DNA of 64,000 nt from Microvirga terrestris. GTDB lineage: Bacteria; Pseudomonadota; Alphaproteobacteria; Rhizobiales; Beijerinckiaceae. Numbering within the stretch: the stretch's first letter is position 1; each line of letters opens with the position of its first letter. Positions 17,810 to 26,095 of this stretch are shown here, one piece after another. The position numbers were made by a program, and so were the translations under genes. The stretch covers positions 558,001 through 622,000 of the forward strand of contig NZ_JADQDN010000001.1 in NCBI RefSeq assembly GCF_015694425.1. The letters are read 5' to 3'. The notes below the pieces were generated by a model that had not been told where the DNA came from, ran no database searches, and saw nothing but the letters and a program-made list of their open reading frames with translations.

Positions 17810-19813
17810 ATGAAGATCCAGACGACTTCCAACGGTTTCGACCTCGTTCTCGAAGGCACGTTGATCCTGCGCCACCGCGGCGATGCCCCATGCCTGTTTG
17901 TCGGCCAAGGCGATGCACGCATGGACATGTATCGCGGCAATTTCGACATAGAGGACTACGTCATTGAGCGCACGCCGCTGGCCCATGCGGTCGTGTCCGA
18001 TTCAGAGATCGTATTTTCGGCTGCGCCAGGACAGCCGGCTCGCCTGACCCTGCAGGTCTCGGGCGACGATCGAAACGGTGCCATCGCGTTTCGGACCAAT
18101 GATGTTGCCATCAACCGGCTCTGGATCCGCATCGCGGCGGAACAGGGCGAGCATGTCTGGGGCGGCGGCGAGCAGATGTCATATTTCGACATGCGCGGCC
18201 GGCGCTTTCCCCTCTGGACATCCGAGCCTGGTGTTGGCCGCGACAAGACCACCGAGATCACCTTCAAGGCTGACGTTACAGGCAAGTCGGGCGGCGATTA
18301 CTGGAATACCAATTACCCACAGCCCACCTATCTTTCCTCCCGCCACTATGCGCTGCACGTGGAAACAACGGCCTATTCGGCTTTCGACTTCCGACGCGAC
18401 GACTTCCACGAGATCGAAGTCTGGGCGGTGCCGGAACGGATTGAACTGACAGCCCGCCCGACATTCATTTCTCTCGTGGAGGCGATGGCCGAGCGCTTCG
18501 GCCGCCAACCGCCCCTGCCGGAATGGGTCTACAATGGCGCGATTATTGGGATCAAGGACGGGGCCAGGTCCTTCGAACGGCTCGAACGCATCATCGCGGC
18601 CGGTACAAAGGTCTCAGGACTCTGGTGCGAGGATTGGGTGGGGCTGCGCCACACCTCTTTCGGCGCGCGTCTCTTCTGGGATTGGAAGGCAAACGAAGAT
18701 CGCTATCCCGGATTGCGCCAGCGAATCGCCGAGCTGGAGGATCGCGGCATCCGCTTCCTCGGATATGTAAATCCCTACCTGGCCGTTGATGGCTCCCTGT
18801 TCCCGGAGGCAGAGGCTGCAGGCTATTTCGCGACGGACGGGAACGGCAAAACGGCTCTGGTCGATTTTGGCGAGTTCGATTGCGGCGTCGTTGACTTCAC
18901 GAACCCGGAAGCCTCCGCCTGGTTCGCCGAGCGCGTCATCGGCCAGAACATGATCGATTACGGGCTCTCCGGCTGGATGGCCGATTTCGGCGAGTACCTC
19001 CCCATCGACGTGAATCTCGCCAACGGTATCGATGCCAAGGTGATGCACAATGCCTGGCCGACACTGTGGGCGGAGGTGAATGCCCGCGCCATCGAGAGCA
19101 GGGGAAAGACCGGTGAGGCTCTTTTCTTCATGCGGGCCGGCTTCACAGGAGTTCAGCGGCACTGCCCGCTGCTCTGGGCGGGCGATCAATCGGTTGACTT
19201 CACCCGTCACGATGGCCTCGTGACCGTCATCTCCGGAGCGCTCTCGTCCGGACTCCTCGGCAATGCCTACCACCATTCGGATATCGGCGGCTATACGAGC
19301 CTCTTCGGCAACGTGCGCACGCCGGAGCTCATCATGCGTTGGGCCGAGATAGGAGCCTTCACGCCGGTCATGCGCACGCACGAGGGCAACCGCCCGCGCG
19401 ACAACCTCCAGATTGACCAGGATCCGCAGGTGCTGGCCCATTTCGCCCGGATGACGCAGGTCTATGTGTATCTTGTGCCGTACCTGAAATCTCTTGTTGA
19501 GGAGGCGTCCACGCGAGGTCTGCCGATACAACGTCCTCTCTTTCTGCATTTCGAGCACGACACCCGAACCTATAACATCCAGGACGCTTATCTTTACGGC
19601 GCGGACCTTCTCGTGACTCCCGTCTCGCAGGCCGATAAGACCGAGTGGAGCACTTATCTTCCTGCGGGAGCAGAGTGGGTCCATGTCTGGACGAACGAGA
19701 CTTTCGCCGGCGGAAGCGACGTGACCGTACCGGCGCCATTCGGTCAGCCGCCGGTGTTCTACCGCGCTGACTCACGTTTCGCAGAGCTGTTCGCCAGCCT
19801 GAGGACACTCTGA
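17810..19813 (+). CDS. yihQ: GH31 sulfoquinovosidase (YihQ-like)
   Basis: This 667-residue cytosolic GH31 enzyme is close in length to E. coli YihQ (about 678) and shares many of its distinctive segments (MYRGNF, FPLWTSEPGVGR, GGWMADFGEYLP, FFMRAG, MRTHEGNRP, PPVFYRADS). Nucleophile is Asp392 in WMADFGEYL and acid/base Asp459 in WAGDQSVD. The sulfonate-recognition set known for Agrobacterium SQase (Lys, Glu, Arg, Trp, Tyr) is present as Lys249, Glu274, Arg287, Trp290 and Tyr495. Ordinary alpha-glucosidases lack it. It releases SQ from sulfoquinovosyl glycerol or sulfolipid. This gene identifies the whole operon; it starts eight bases after the SDR stop. Confidence 0.92.
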   Translation: MKIQTTSNGFDLVLEGTLILRHRGDAPCLFVGQGDARMDMYRGNFDIEDYVIERTPLAHAVVSDSEIVFSAAPGQPARLTLQVSGDDRNGAIAFRTNDVAINRLWIRIAAEQGEHVWGGGEQMSYFDMRGRRFPLWTSEPGVGRDKTTEITFKADVTGKSGGDYWNTNYPQPTYLSSRHYALHVETTAYSAFDFRRDDFHEIEVWAVPERIELTARPTFISLVEAMAERFGRQPPLPEWVYNGAIIGIKDGARSFERLERIIAAGTKVSGLWCEDWVGLRHTSFGARLFWDWKANEDRYPGLRQRIAELEDRGIRFLGYVNPYLAVDGSLFPEAEAAGYFATDGNGKTALVDFGEFDCGVVDFTNPEASAWFAERVIGQNMIDYGLSGWMADFGEYLPIDVNLANGIDAKVMHNAWPTLWAEVNARAIESRGKTGEALFFMRAGFTGVQRHCPLLWAGDQSVDFTRHDGLVTVISGALSSGLLGNAYHHSDIGGYTSLFGNVRTPELIMRWAEIGAFTPVMRTHEGNRPRDNLQIDQDPQVLAHFARMTQVYVYLVPYLKSLVEEASTRGLPIQRPLFLHFEHDTRTYNIQDAYLYGADLLVTPVSQADKTEWSTYLPAGAEWVHVWTNETFAGGSDVTVPAPFGQPPVFYRADSRFAELFASLRTL

Positions 19814-19816
19814 GCG

Positions 19817-20587
19817 ATGTCGGTTGCGGAACTCATCGGCTTTCTTCTGCTGGCTGGTGCCGCAGCCTATGCCCAGACTCTCACCGGCTTTGCCTTCGGG
19901 CTTATTACCATGGGCGGGGTTGGACTGACAGGTCTCCTGTCGTTGCCTGATGCCGCTATGATTGTGAGCGTGCTGACTCTGGTGAACGCCACGCAGATGT
20001 TGCTGAAGGGCTGGCGCGATGTGGCGTGGCGAGAGTTCGGCTTCGTCATGGCCGCCAGCATCCCGATGCTTTTCGGCGGCTATTGGTTGCTGGAATGGCT
20101 TGCTGGAACCCGTGCCGATATTCTGCGCCTGATCCTGGGCATCGTGATCATCATCTCAAGCGTGCAACTGGCGCGAAAGCCGGAGCCGCTTGCGAAGCAG
20201 TCAGGTGAAGGATCGTTCCTCTTCTTCGGCTCCATTGCCGGCCTGATGGGAGGGATGTTCTCGACCGCAGGGCCACCGCTCGTCTACCATTTCTACCGCC
20301 AGCCCATGCCATTGGTGAAGATCCGGGAAACTCTCGTGACTGTATTTGCGCTCAATGCGGTCTTTCGTATCGGCCTCGTGGTGCTCTCTGGCGATCTACC
20401 ATCTAGCTCGAACCTCACAGGGCTTCTGGCCATTCCGGCGGTCATGGGCGCGACCTATACAGCGCGTCGCTGGCCACCTCCGGTGCCAGCAGCGGCGATG
20501 CGCCGTATTGTGTTCATTCTGCTCTTTCTCTCGGGTGTATCTCTGAGTGCACCTGCCGTCGTTCATCTCTTGCGAACCCTGCCATGA
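19817..20587 (+). CDS. TauE/SafE-family anion exporter, putative sulfolactate/SLA or sulfite exporter
   Basis: This 256-residue membrane protein has about eight hydrophobic segments and the two family repeats: an N-terminal GFAFGLITMGGVGLTGLLSLPDAAM and a central IAGLMGGMFSTAGPPLVYHFY. TauE/SafE proteins export sulfite, sulfoacetate or other organosulfonates. As the last gene of the SQ operon, three bases after the GH31 stop, it probably removes the three-carbon sulfonate end product. The direction and substrate are inference. A good terminator follows. Confidence 0.85.
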   Translation: MSVAELIGFLLLAGAAAYAQTLTGFAFGLITMGGVGLTGLLSLPDAAMIVSVLTLVNATQMLLKGWRDVAWREFGFVMAASIPMLFGGYWLLEWLAGTRADILRLILGIVIIISSVQLARKPEPLAKQSGEGSFLFFGSIAGLMGGMFSTAGPPLVYHFYRQPMPLVKIRETLVTVFALNAVFRIGLVVLSGDLPSSSNLTGLLAIPAVMGATYTARRWPPPVPAAAMRRIVFILLFLSGVSLSAPAVVHLLRTLP

Positions 20588-20610
20588 CCCTTGCTGGGGT
20601 GTAGAGGACG

Positions 20611-20633
20611 AAAGCCCGGTTCAGCCGGGCTTT
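20611..20633 (+). terminator. Terminator of the sulfoquinovose operon
   Basis: AAAGCCCGG and CCGGGCTTT form a perfect 9-bp stem with a 5-base loop, 23 bases after the last stop. The A/T flanks suit intrinsic termination in both directions. Confidence 0.75.
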
Positions 20634-21198
20634 CCCTGATTGAGGGTCACGGACGCTGTCAGCCTCTTGCTCGGAGTAAAAAGGAACCAGGTTCGACAAA
20701 ACTATCCCTCAGCGCACCCCTCGGGATACAGAACGGGAGGGTCAGATCGGAACCATTAATTGGGAGAGCCACTGCTTTGTAAAGCTTGCTGGAGACTCCA
20801 ATGCCCGATGAGAAGATTGATCAGAAACGCCCATCGGATGCGCAGAACGAGCACAAACCAGTCTAGCAGCGGCATGTGGATGACACGCTCGTCGCCTCCG
20901 CAGGAGCATCCTGTTGCCGCTCTGGTCGTCATCGGAGCCTTTGGCTGTAGATTGGGATGGATGGTGGGTCGGCGCACATCCGGCGCTCCGCCCACACGGC
21001 TTTGGCATGCGAGATCCAATAGGCGTCCCAGAGAGGCGCAGGCATGACGCCCGGCGCCCCGGTCACCGTACGAATAAGGTCGCTTCTCTGCTCGAGATAA
21101 CGTCGAGGCAGCAAGCCACACGAATAACAGCTTCTGATGAGCTTGATGCGGATATTTCAGTGCCGAACCTTTGACTGCGGTCTGACGGCCGAAATCGT
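20634..21198. other. 565-base stretch with no convincing gene
   Basis: No frame here has a recognisable family. The clearest start is ATG 20801 after GGAG, which opens a 21-codon charged peptide (MPDEKIDQKRPS...) that stops at 20866 and then continues in the same frame to another stop near 20950. That pattern could be a decayed small gene. A minus frame at 20756-21121 has low-complexity composition. I see no inverted repeats typical of a mobile element. Confidence 0.4.
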
Positions 21199-22461
21199 TC
21201 AGCGCAATGAACCCGTCGCGTCGAGAGCGATAGGCTTACCTTCCTGCGCGCTGCGATAGATCGCCTGCATGATGCGGATATCGCGCAGGCCTTCCTCGCC
21301 TGGAGTCTTCGGTTCGCGGTTGTCTATCACGCTTTGCGAAAAGTGGTCCATCTCAGCCGCGAACTGGCTCTGCTCCTTCATTTTAACTTCCTGACGACCC
21401 TTCTCGGTCCGGAGCGTGAGCTTATTACTCTCGTATTCCGTGGCCGCATCGAGGATGAGAGAGCCCTTCTCGCCAAAGGCCTGGATGCGTTTCACGGATG
21501 ATGTGGAGTATGAAGAGGACAGGTTGGCGATCGCTCCCGACGGGAAACGCACTTGGAACGCCATCCTATCCTCCACCTCACGAAATCGCGGATCGTCCTT
21601 CTTGTTGACGATCTGGCCGAAAACCTCCACGGGCTCTTCGCCGGTGAGGTAGCGTGCAGCCTGGAGCGAGTAGATGCCGATGTCGTAGAGCGATCCACCT
21701 CCAGCCAGCGACTTCACCATGCGCCATTGATCCGCAGGATCCTTCGGATCGAGAATTCGGCCGTGATCGCTAGTCACTAGGTGAAGCGCTCCGATCTCAC
21801 CTTCGCGCACCCGGCGAATGGCCTCCACATTATGCGGCTCGAACTGGGCGCGATAGGCCACCATGAGCTTGCGCCCCGCTTCGCGTCCGGCACGGATCAT
21901 GGTCTCGCATTCCTCGACGGTCACGGCCATGGGCTTTTCACAGAAGACGTGCTTGCCGGCCTTGAATGCCCTAACCGTGTACTCCGCATGGAGCGCATTC
22001 GGCAGAATGACGTAGACGACATCCACCTCCGGGTTATCCGCGATTCGGTCGAAGCTTTGATAATCGTAGAGATTGTGGGTCTCGACGCCATAGCGCGGGG
22101 CGACCTGCTCCGCCTTCTGCCGATTGCCTGAAACTAATGCCACAAGCTTGGACGAGCGGCTCTCGCCGAATGAGGGGAGGATCTGGTTGAGGGCAAACTT
22201 GCCGAGGCCGACCACAGCCCATCCAAGCCTGCGCCCAGGCTCGATCGGCATCTCCCGTTCCATTTCCGGAATAGGCGGTCCTGTCGGCTGAGATGGCGGC
22301 AGTTCCCGTACTGGCCCGCCGCCGCCTCCTTGGGCAAAGGCCGACCCGATCAGGCCTAAGCCGGATCCTAGCATCAGGCCGCCTCCCGTGCCACGCAGAA
22401 ACACGCGTCGCGACAGATCGGGGCTGCCGTCTTTCTCAAACAAGGTCATGTTGGTCACCAT
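21199..22461 (-). CDS. Tat-exported Gfo/Idh/MocA-family oxidoreductase (glucose-fructose oxidoreductase-like)
   Basis: This 420-residue protein starts with a twin-arginine signal (SRRVFLRGTGG then a hydrophobic stretch ending SAFA). A Rossmann domain follows (GWAVVGLGKFALNQILPSF) with the family motifs VDVVYVILPNALHAEYTVRAFKAGKHVFCEKPMA, where EKP carries the catalytic Lys. It should bind NADP(H) tightly before export as a folded holoenzyme, as in Zymomonas GFOR, and oxidise or reduce a sugar in the periplasm. Start at 22461 or 22449 (second Met) cannot be separated. It is monocistronic and its substrate is unknown. Confidence 0.88.
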   Translation of the reverse strand: MVTNMTLFEKDGSPDLSRRVFLRGTGGGLMLGSGLGLIGSAFAQGGGGGPVRELPPSQPTGPPIPEMEREMPIEPGRRLGWAVVGLGKFALNQILPSFGESRSSKLVALVSGNRQKAEQVAPRYGVETHNLYDYQSFDRIADNPEVDVVYVILPNALHAEYTVRAFKAGKHVFCEKPMAVTVEECETMIRAGREAGRKLMVAYRAQFEPHNVEAIRRVREGEIGALHLVTSDHGRILDPKDPADQWRMVKSLAGGGSLYDIGIYSLQAARYLTGEEPVEVFGQIVNKKDDPRFREVEDRMAFQVRFPSGAIANLSSSYSTSSVKRIQAFGEKGSLILDAATEYESNKLTLRTEKGRQEVKMKEQSQFAAEMDHFSQSVIDNREPKTPGEEGLRDIRIMQAIYRSAQEGKPIALDATGSLR

Positions 22462-22647
22462 CAGACAGGAAGGCCGTGAACCGCAAGACCAACGCCGAGC
22501 ATGAGCGTCGCGTGAAGAGGAGCGGAGCGCATGGAGCCTCCTGTGGGATGTAGTGGAGGGGAGGTGCCGCGCACAACTCCCATGGCCAACAACCGGGCGA
22601 GGCTCCTCTCGTTCCGCTGGGGGGCTCTCACCCTGCCGCTCTGGCGT

Positions 22648-22857
22648 TCACGCTTTCTTGAGTCCGCTTGGTTTGTGAGCCGCGACCTTTCCCGATTTGT
22701 CGCTCTTCACGATGTATTCGGGATTGTCTTTCGAGGCCGCAACCTTGTGACCCTTGATCTGGGTGGGACTGGTCTGCTTCTTCACCACTTTGCCGGTGCT
22801 GTGGCCGCCTGATGAGTCCCAGGATACCTTGTCGCCGGCCTTCAGTGACTTCGCCAT
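22648..22857 (-). CDS. DUF2945 / hypervirulence-associated TUDOR-domain protein
   Basis: This 69-residue basic protein carries the small SH3/Tudor-like pattern of DUF2945: KAGDKVSWDSSGGHSTGKVVKKQTSPT, then a repeat-like NPEYIVKSDKSGKVAAHKPSGLKK. An AGAGGAG site precedes the ATG. Family members are small soluble proteins of unknown role, often stress-associated in alphaproteobacteria. It stands alone. Confidence 0.85.
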   Translation of the reverse strand: MAKSLKAGDKVSWDSSGGHSTGKVVKKQTSPTQIKGHKVAASKDNPEYIVKSDKSGKVAAHKPSGLKKA

Positions 22858-22953
22858 GGAGATCTCCTCTCATCGGATTGGCTCCATCGGCAACTCAGAC
22901 CTGTAAACTCTGTTCCACAACAGGCATACCCGGGAGAAGTGCCCTTTCGGCCA

Positions 22954-23082
22954 TTAAGAGGAGTGCCCGAATTGAGCCCTCGTCTCCTGAATTTCCGAGG
23001 CCGCGAACCATAGACTTGGCTGATGATCATCAGGGACTTCAATCTGGGACCCGCAAACGACGCAAGCCACACCGCTTTTCAT
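22954..23082 (-). CDS. Possible 42-residue CxxC protein
   Basis: A minus-strand frame from ATG 23082 encodes a short peptide with ACVVCGSQIEVPDD, a CxxCG knuckle as in small zinc-ribbon proteins, and an acidic/polar C-terminal half. The ribosome site is weak and the frame stays open upstream to 23163. It is the only credible coding signal between the DUF2945 gene and glgP. No family is recognised, and it could be spurious. Confidence 0.3.
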   Translation of the reverse strand: MKSGVACVVCGSQIEVPDDHQPSLWFAASEIQETRAQFGHSS

Positions 23083-23310
23083 ACCCTGAACCCAATGTTG
23101 CGGCTCATAAGAGGTGAGAAGGAACTGCTTTACGACGACATAAGTGTTCCGCCTCGACCGCACAGGGTTCGCCGGACTACTGACTGGCCGACTTCGAAGT
23201 TATGGATTATGGCAGGCTCCATGAGCCTACCAGCCAATATCCTCGCCCCCTGACGAGGGTTCGAGGCCTTAAACTAAGATCCAGATCAAAGTTCCATGCT
23301 TGGGTGTCGC

Positions 23311-25818
23311 TCAGACAGGAACCTTCCAGATTTCATCGGCATATTCGCGGATCGTGCGATCGGATGAGAACCAGCCAACCCTGGAGGTGTTCAGTACGCT
23401 GGCGCGGCTCCACGCGGAAGGCTGCTGCCAAAGCTCATCAACCCGGCGCTGGGTTGCCCAGTACGAGTCGAAGTCAGCCGCCACCATAAACGCATCGTCG
23501 GATGACAGGGCATGCGCCAGGGTATCAAACCGGTGCGGATCATCCGGCGAGAAGATGCCTGACGTCATCAAGTTGATGGCTCTTTCAAATCGAGGCGACC
23601 ATCTTGACCGGTCGCGGTGCATCTGTGCTTTGCGGTAGGTCTCGACCTCCTCGGCAGTCATTCCGAAGATGAAGATGTTGTCCGCTCCGACGCATTCCCG
23701 GATTTCGATGTTCGCGCCGTCGAGGGTGCCGATTGTGAGGGCGCCGTTCAGGGCAAGCTTCATGTTGCCGGTGCCGGACGCCTCCATGCCGGCGGTCGAG
23801 ATCTGCTCGGACAGGTCTGCCGCAGGGATGATCACTTCAGCCAGGCTGACATTGTAGTTGGGAAGAAAAACGACCTTCAGGCGGCCGGATGCGGCAGGAT
23901 CGGAATTGATGATTCTGGCAACGTCGTTTGCCAGCTTGATGATCAGCTTTGCACGGTGGTAGCTGGCAGCGGCCTTGCCTGCGAAGATCTTGACCCGCGG
24001 CACCCAATTCCGCTCCGGCTCTGAGCGAATGGCGTCGTAAAGTGCGATCACTTCCAGGATGTTGAGAATCTGGCGCTTATATTCGTGGATGCGCTTGATA
24101 TGAACGTCGAACAGGGCACCCGGGTCGATCTGCACACCCGTTCTTTCAGCTACGATCTTGGCCAGATTGACCTTCGATGCGTGGCGCTGGTTTCTGAAGC
24201 AATCCTGGAAAGCGCTGTCGTCTGCCAGCCTCTCAAGTTTAATCAAGGCTCCGGGATCGTCCAGAACCGCTTCGCCGAGTTCCCGCGTTAGGAGATGCGT
24301 CAGTTGCGGGTTCGCCTGATGAAGCCATCGACGGAAGGTGATGCCATTCGTCTTGTTGACGATGCGATCCGGGTAGAGCGCGTTGAGATCGCGGAACACG
24401 GTCTGGCGCATCAACCCGGTATGGAGTGCCGACACGCCATTGACCTTGTGGGCGCCGATGAACGCCAGATGGCCCATCCGCACATAACGGCCCTGGCTCT
24501 CGTCGATTACTGAGACGGCCTTGATGAGCTCGACATCGGCGGATCGGCGGATCAACGGCTCCAAGTGCAGCCAGTTGATATGATAGATAATCTGGAGATG
24601 GCGCGGGAGAAGGCGCTCCATTAACGACACGGGCCAACGCTCAAGAGCCTCAGGCATGAGGGTGTGGTTGGTGTAATTCAGCGTCCTGGTTGTAATGGAC
24701 CAAGCCTCGTCCCACGCCAGAGCATGCTCATCGATCAGAAGGCGCATCAGCTCCGCCACGGCGAGGGCTGGGTGGGTATCGTTCATCTGGATCGCCGCGT
24801 GATCCGGCAGAGTGTTGAGATCCCCATGCAGCCGGGTGTGCCGGGCCAGCAGATCCTGCAGCGAGGCCGAGGTGAAGAAGAACTCCTGGCGCAGGCGCAA
24901 CTCCCGGCCCGCCTCGGTCTCGTCGCCGGGATAGAGCACGCGGGAAATCGCTTCAGCCTTGGTGCGGTCGGCCAGGGCACCCACATGGTCGCCCGAGTTG
25001 AAGGCATCGAGCCGCAGCGGCTCGGCGGCCCGGGCGGACCAAAGCCTCAAGGTGTTGACGTGGCGTCCACGCCAGCCGACGACGGGCGTATCGAAGGCAG
25101 CCGCCTGAACGGTTTCGGCAGGCCTCCAGACAAATCCTGTCGGCCCACCAGATGTGGACATCTTCTCGATAGAGCCGCCGAACGGTACCTGATAAACCAG
25201 ATCCGAGCGCTCGAACTCCCAGGGATTTCCTCGAACGAGCCAGTCTTCGGGAAGCTCTTGCTGCCATCCATCGCGGAGGCCTTGGCGGAACAGACCATGC
25301 TCGTAGCGGATACCGTAGCCGTAGGCCGGGAGCTCCAAGCTGGCCATGCTTTCCATGAAGCAGGCAGCGAGCCGACCGAGGCCGCCGTTTCCAAGGGCGG
25401 CGTCCGGTTCAATCGCTCGGATCCGATCAAGATCGACGCCGAGTCCGGCAAGAGCCTCTCTCACGCAGTCAGTCAGGCGGAGATTGTTCAGGGTGTCGGA
25501 CAGAAGCTGCCCGATCAGGAACTCGAGCGAGAAATAGCAGATATGTTTGTGGCCTGCCTGATTGAATCCTTTGGAGACCATCCAACGGTCCATGACGCGG
25601 TCGCGCACTGCCAGGGCCGTTGCGGTGAACCAATCATGATCGGTCGCATGAGCCGGGTTCGTGCCGACGTTATAGGTCAGCTTCGCCAGGATCGCCTGCT
25701 GAAATACTTCGGCTCCGTTGCCCTCTGCTGGCTGCGCCGTCTCGCTCGCCGCAAAAGTGATCTCAGCCTCGTCATGTTGAATGGAGGCGGGCAATAGGCT
25801 TTGATCGAAACTCTCCAC
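23311..25818 (-). CDS. glgP: Glycogen/alpha-glucan phosphorylase
   Basis: About 835 residues, the normal length. It removes glucose from alpha-1,4-glucan ends with phosphate to give glucose-1-phosphate. Markers are the N-terminal LTYNVGTNPAHATDHDWFTATALAVRDRVMDRW, the GNGGLGRLAACFMESMASL loop and the pyridoxal-phosphate lysine Lys687 in EASGTGNMKLALNGALTIG. The frame begins with TTG at 25824, but AGGGG lies six bases before GTG 25818, so GTG is preferred. It is divergent from the trehalose/glycogen operon and mobilises the glucan that operon makes. Confidence 0.95.
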   Translation of the reverse strand: MESFDQSLLPASIQHDEAEITFAASETAQPAEGNGAEVFQQAILAKLTYNVGTNPAHATDHDWFTATALAVRDRVMDRWMVSKGFNQAGHKHICYFSLEFLIGQLLSDTLNNLRLTDCVREALAGLGVDLDRIRAIEPDAALGNGGLGRLAACFMESMASLELPAYGYGIRYEHGLFRQGLRDGWQQELPEDWLVRGNPWEFERSDLVYQVPFGGSIEKMSTSGGPTGFVWRPAETVQAAAFDTPVVGWRGRHVNTLRLWSARAAEPLRLDAFNSGDHVGALADRTKAEAISRVLYPGDETEAGRELRLRQEFFFTSASLQDLLARHTRLHGDLNTLPDHAAIQMNDTHPALAVAELMRLLIDEHALAWDEAWSITTRTLNYTNHTLMPEALERWPVSLMERLLPRHLQIIYHINWLHLEPLIRRSADVELIKAVSVIDESQGRYVRMGHLAFIGAHKVNGVSALHTGLMRQTVFRDLNALYPDRIVNKTNGITFRRWLHQANPQLTHLLTRELGEAVLDDPGALIKLERLADDSAFQDCFRNQRHASKVNLAKIVAERTGVQIDPGALFDVHIKRIHEYKRQILNILEVIALYDAIRSEPERNWVPRVKIFAGKAAASYHRAKLIIKLANDVARIINSDPAASGRLKVVFLPNYNVSLAEVIIPAADLSEQISTAGMEASGTGNMKLALNGALTIGTLDGANIEIRECVGADNIFIFGMTAEEVETYRKAQMHRDRSRWSPRFERAINLMTSGIFSPDDPHRFDTLAHALSSDDAFMVAADFDSYWATQRRVDELWQQPSAWSRASVLNTSRVGWFSSDRTIREYADEIWKVPV

Positions 25819-25824
25819 AGGCAA

Positions 25825-26095
25825 CCCCTAGTCTGCAATGATCAAGCAAGAAGCAATCTCGCCTGTATTGTGTCGGCACTCTTTTAATAGACCGATAGCA
25901 ACTTCAGAATGATACTCAACAATAGTTATCAAATTACCCAGAGAGCGTGACGCCTCGCCGCAGTTCGAAGTGAAATTTTCTTTCAAGTCAAGGTTGTTGT
26001 GAGCAGACGTGAAGGTTCGACGGCTTATTTTACAGCTGCGGGAACTGCCTCTGGCCCGGATGGTTTAACCTTCACCGTTCGTTCAAGGTCAGGCC
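25825..26095. promoter_or_regulatory. AT-richer divergent gap between glgP and otsA
   Basis: This 271-base gap is less GC-rich than its surroundings and must hold promoters for glgP and the otsA operon. I find no clean -35/-10 pair at 16-18-base spacing, so neither promoter is placed; an alternative sigma factor is possible. Confidence 0.4.

Noticed and set aside
20756..21121. 121-codon minus frame after the SQ operon
   Set aside because: Composition is irregular, there is no ribosome site and no domain; several frames overlap here equally well.
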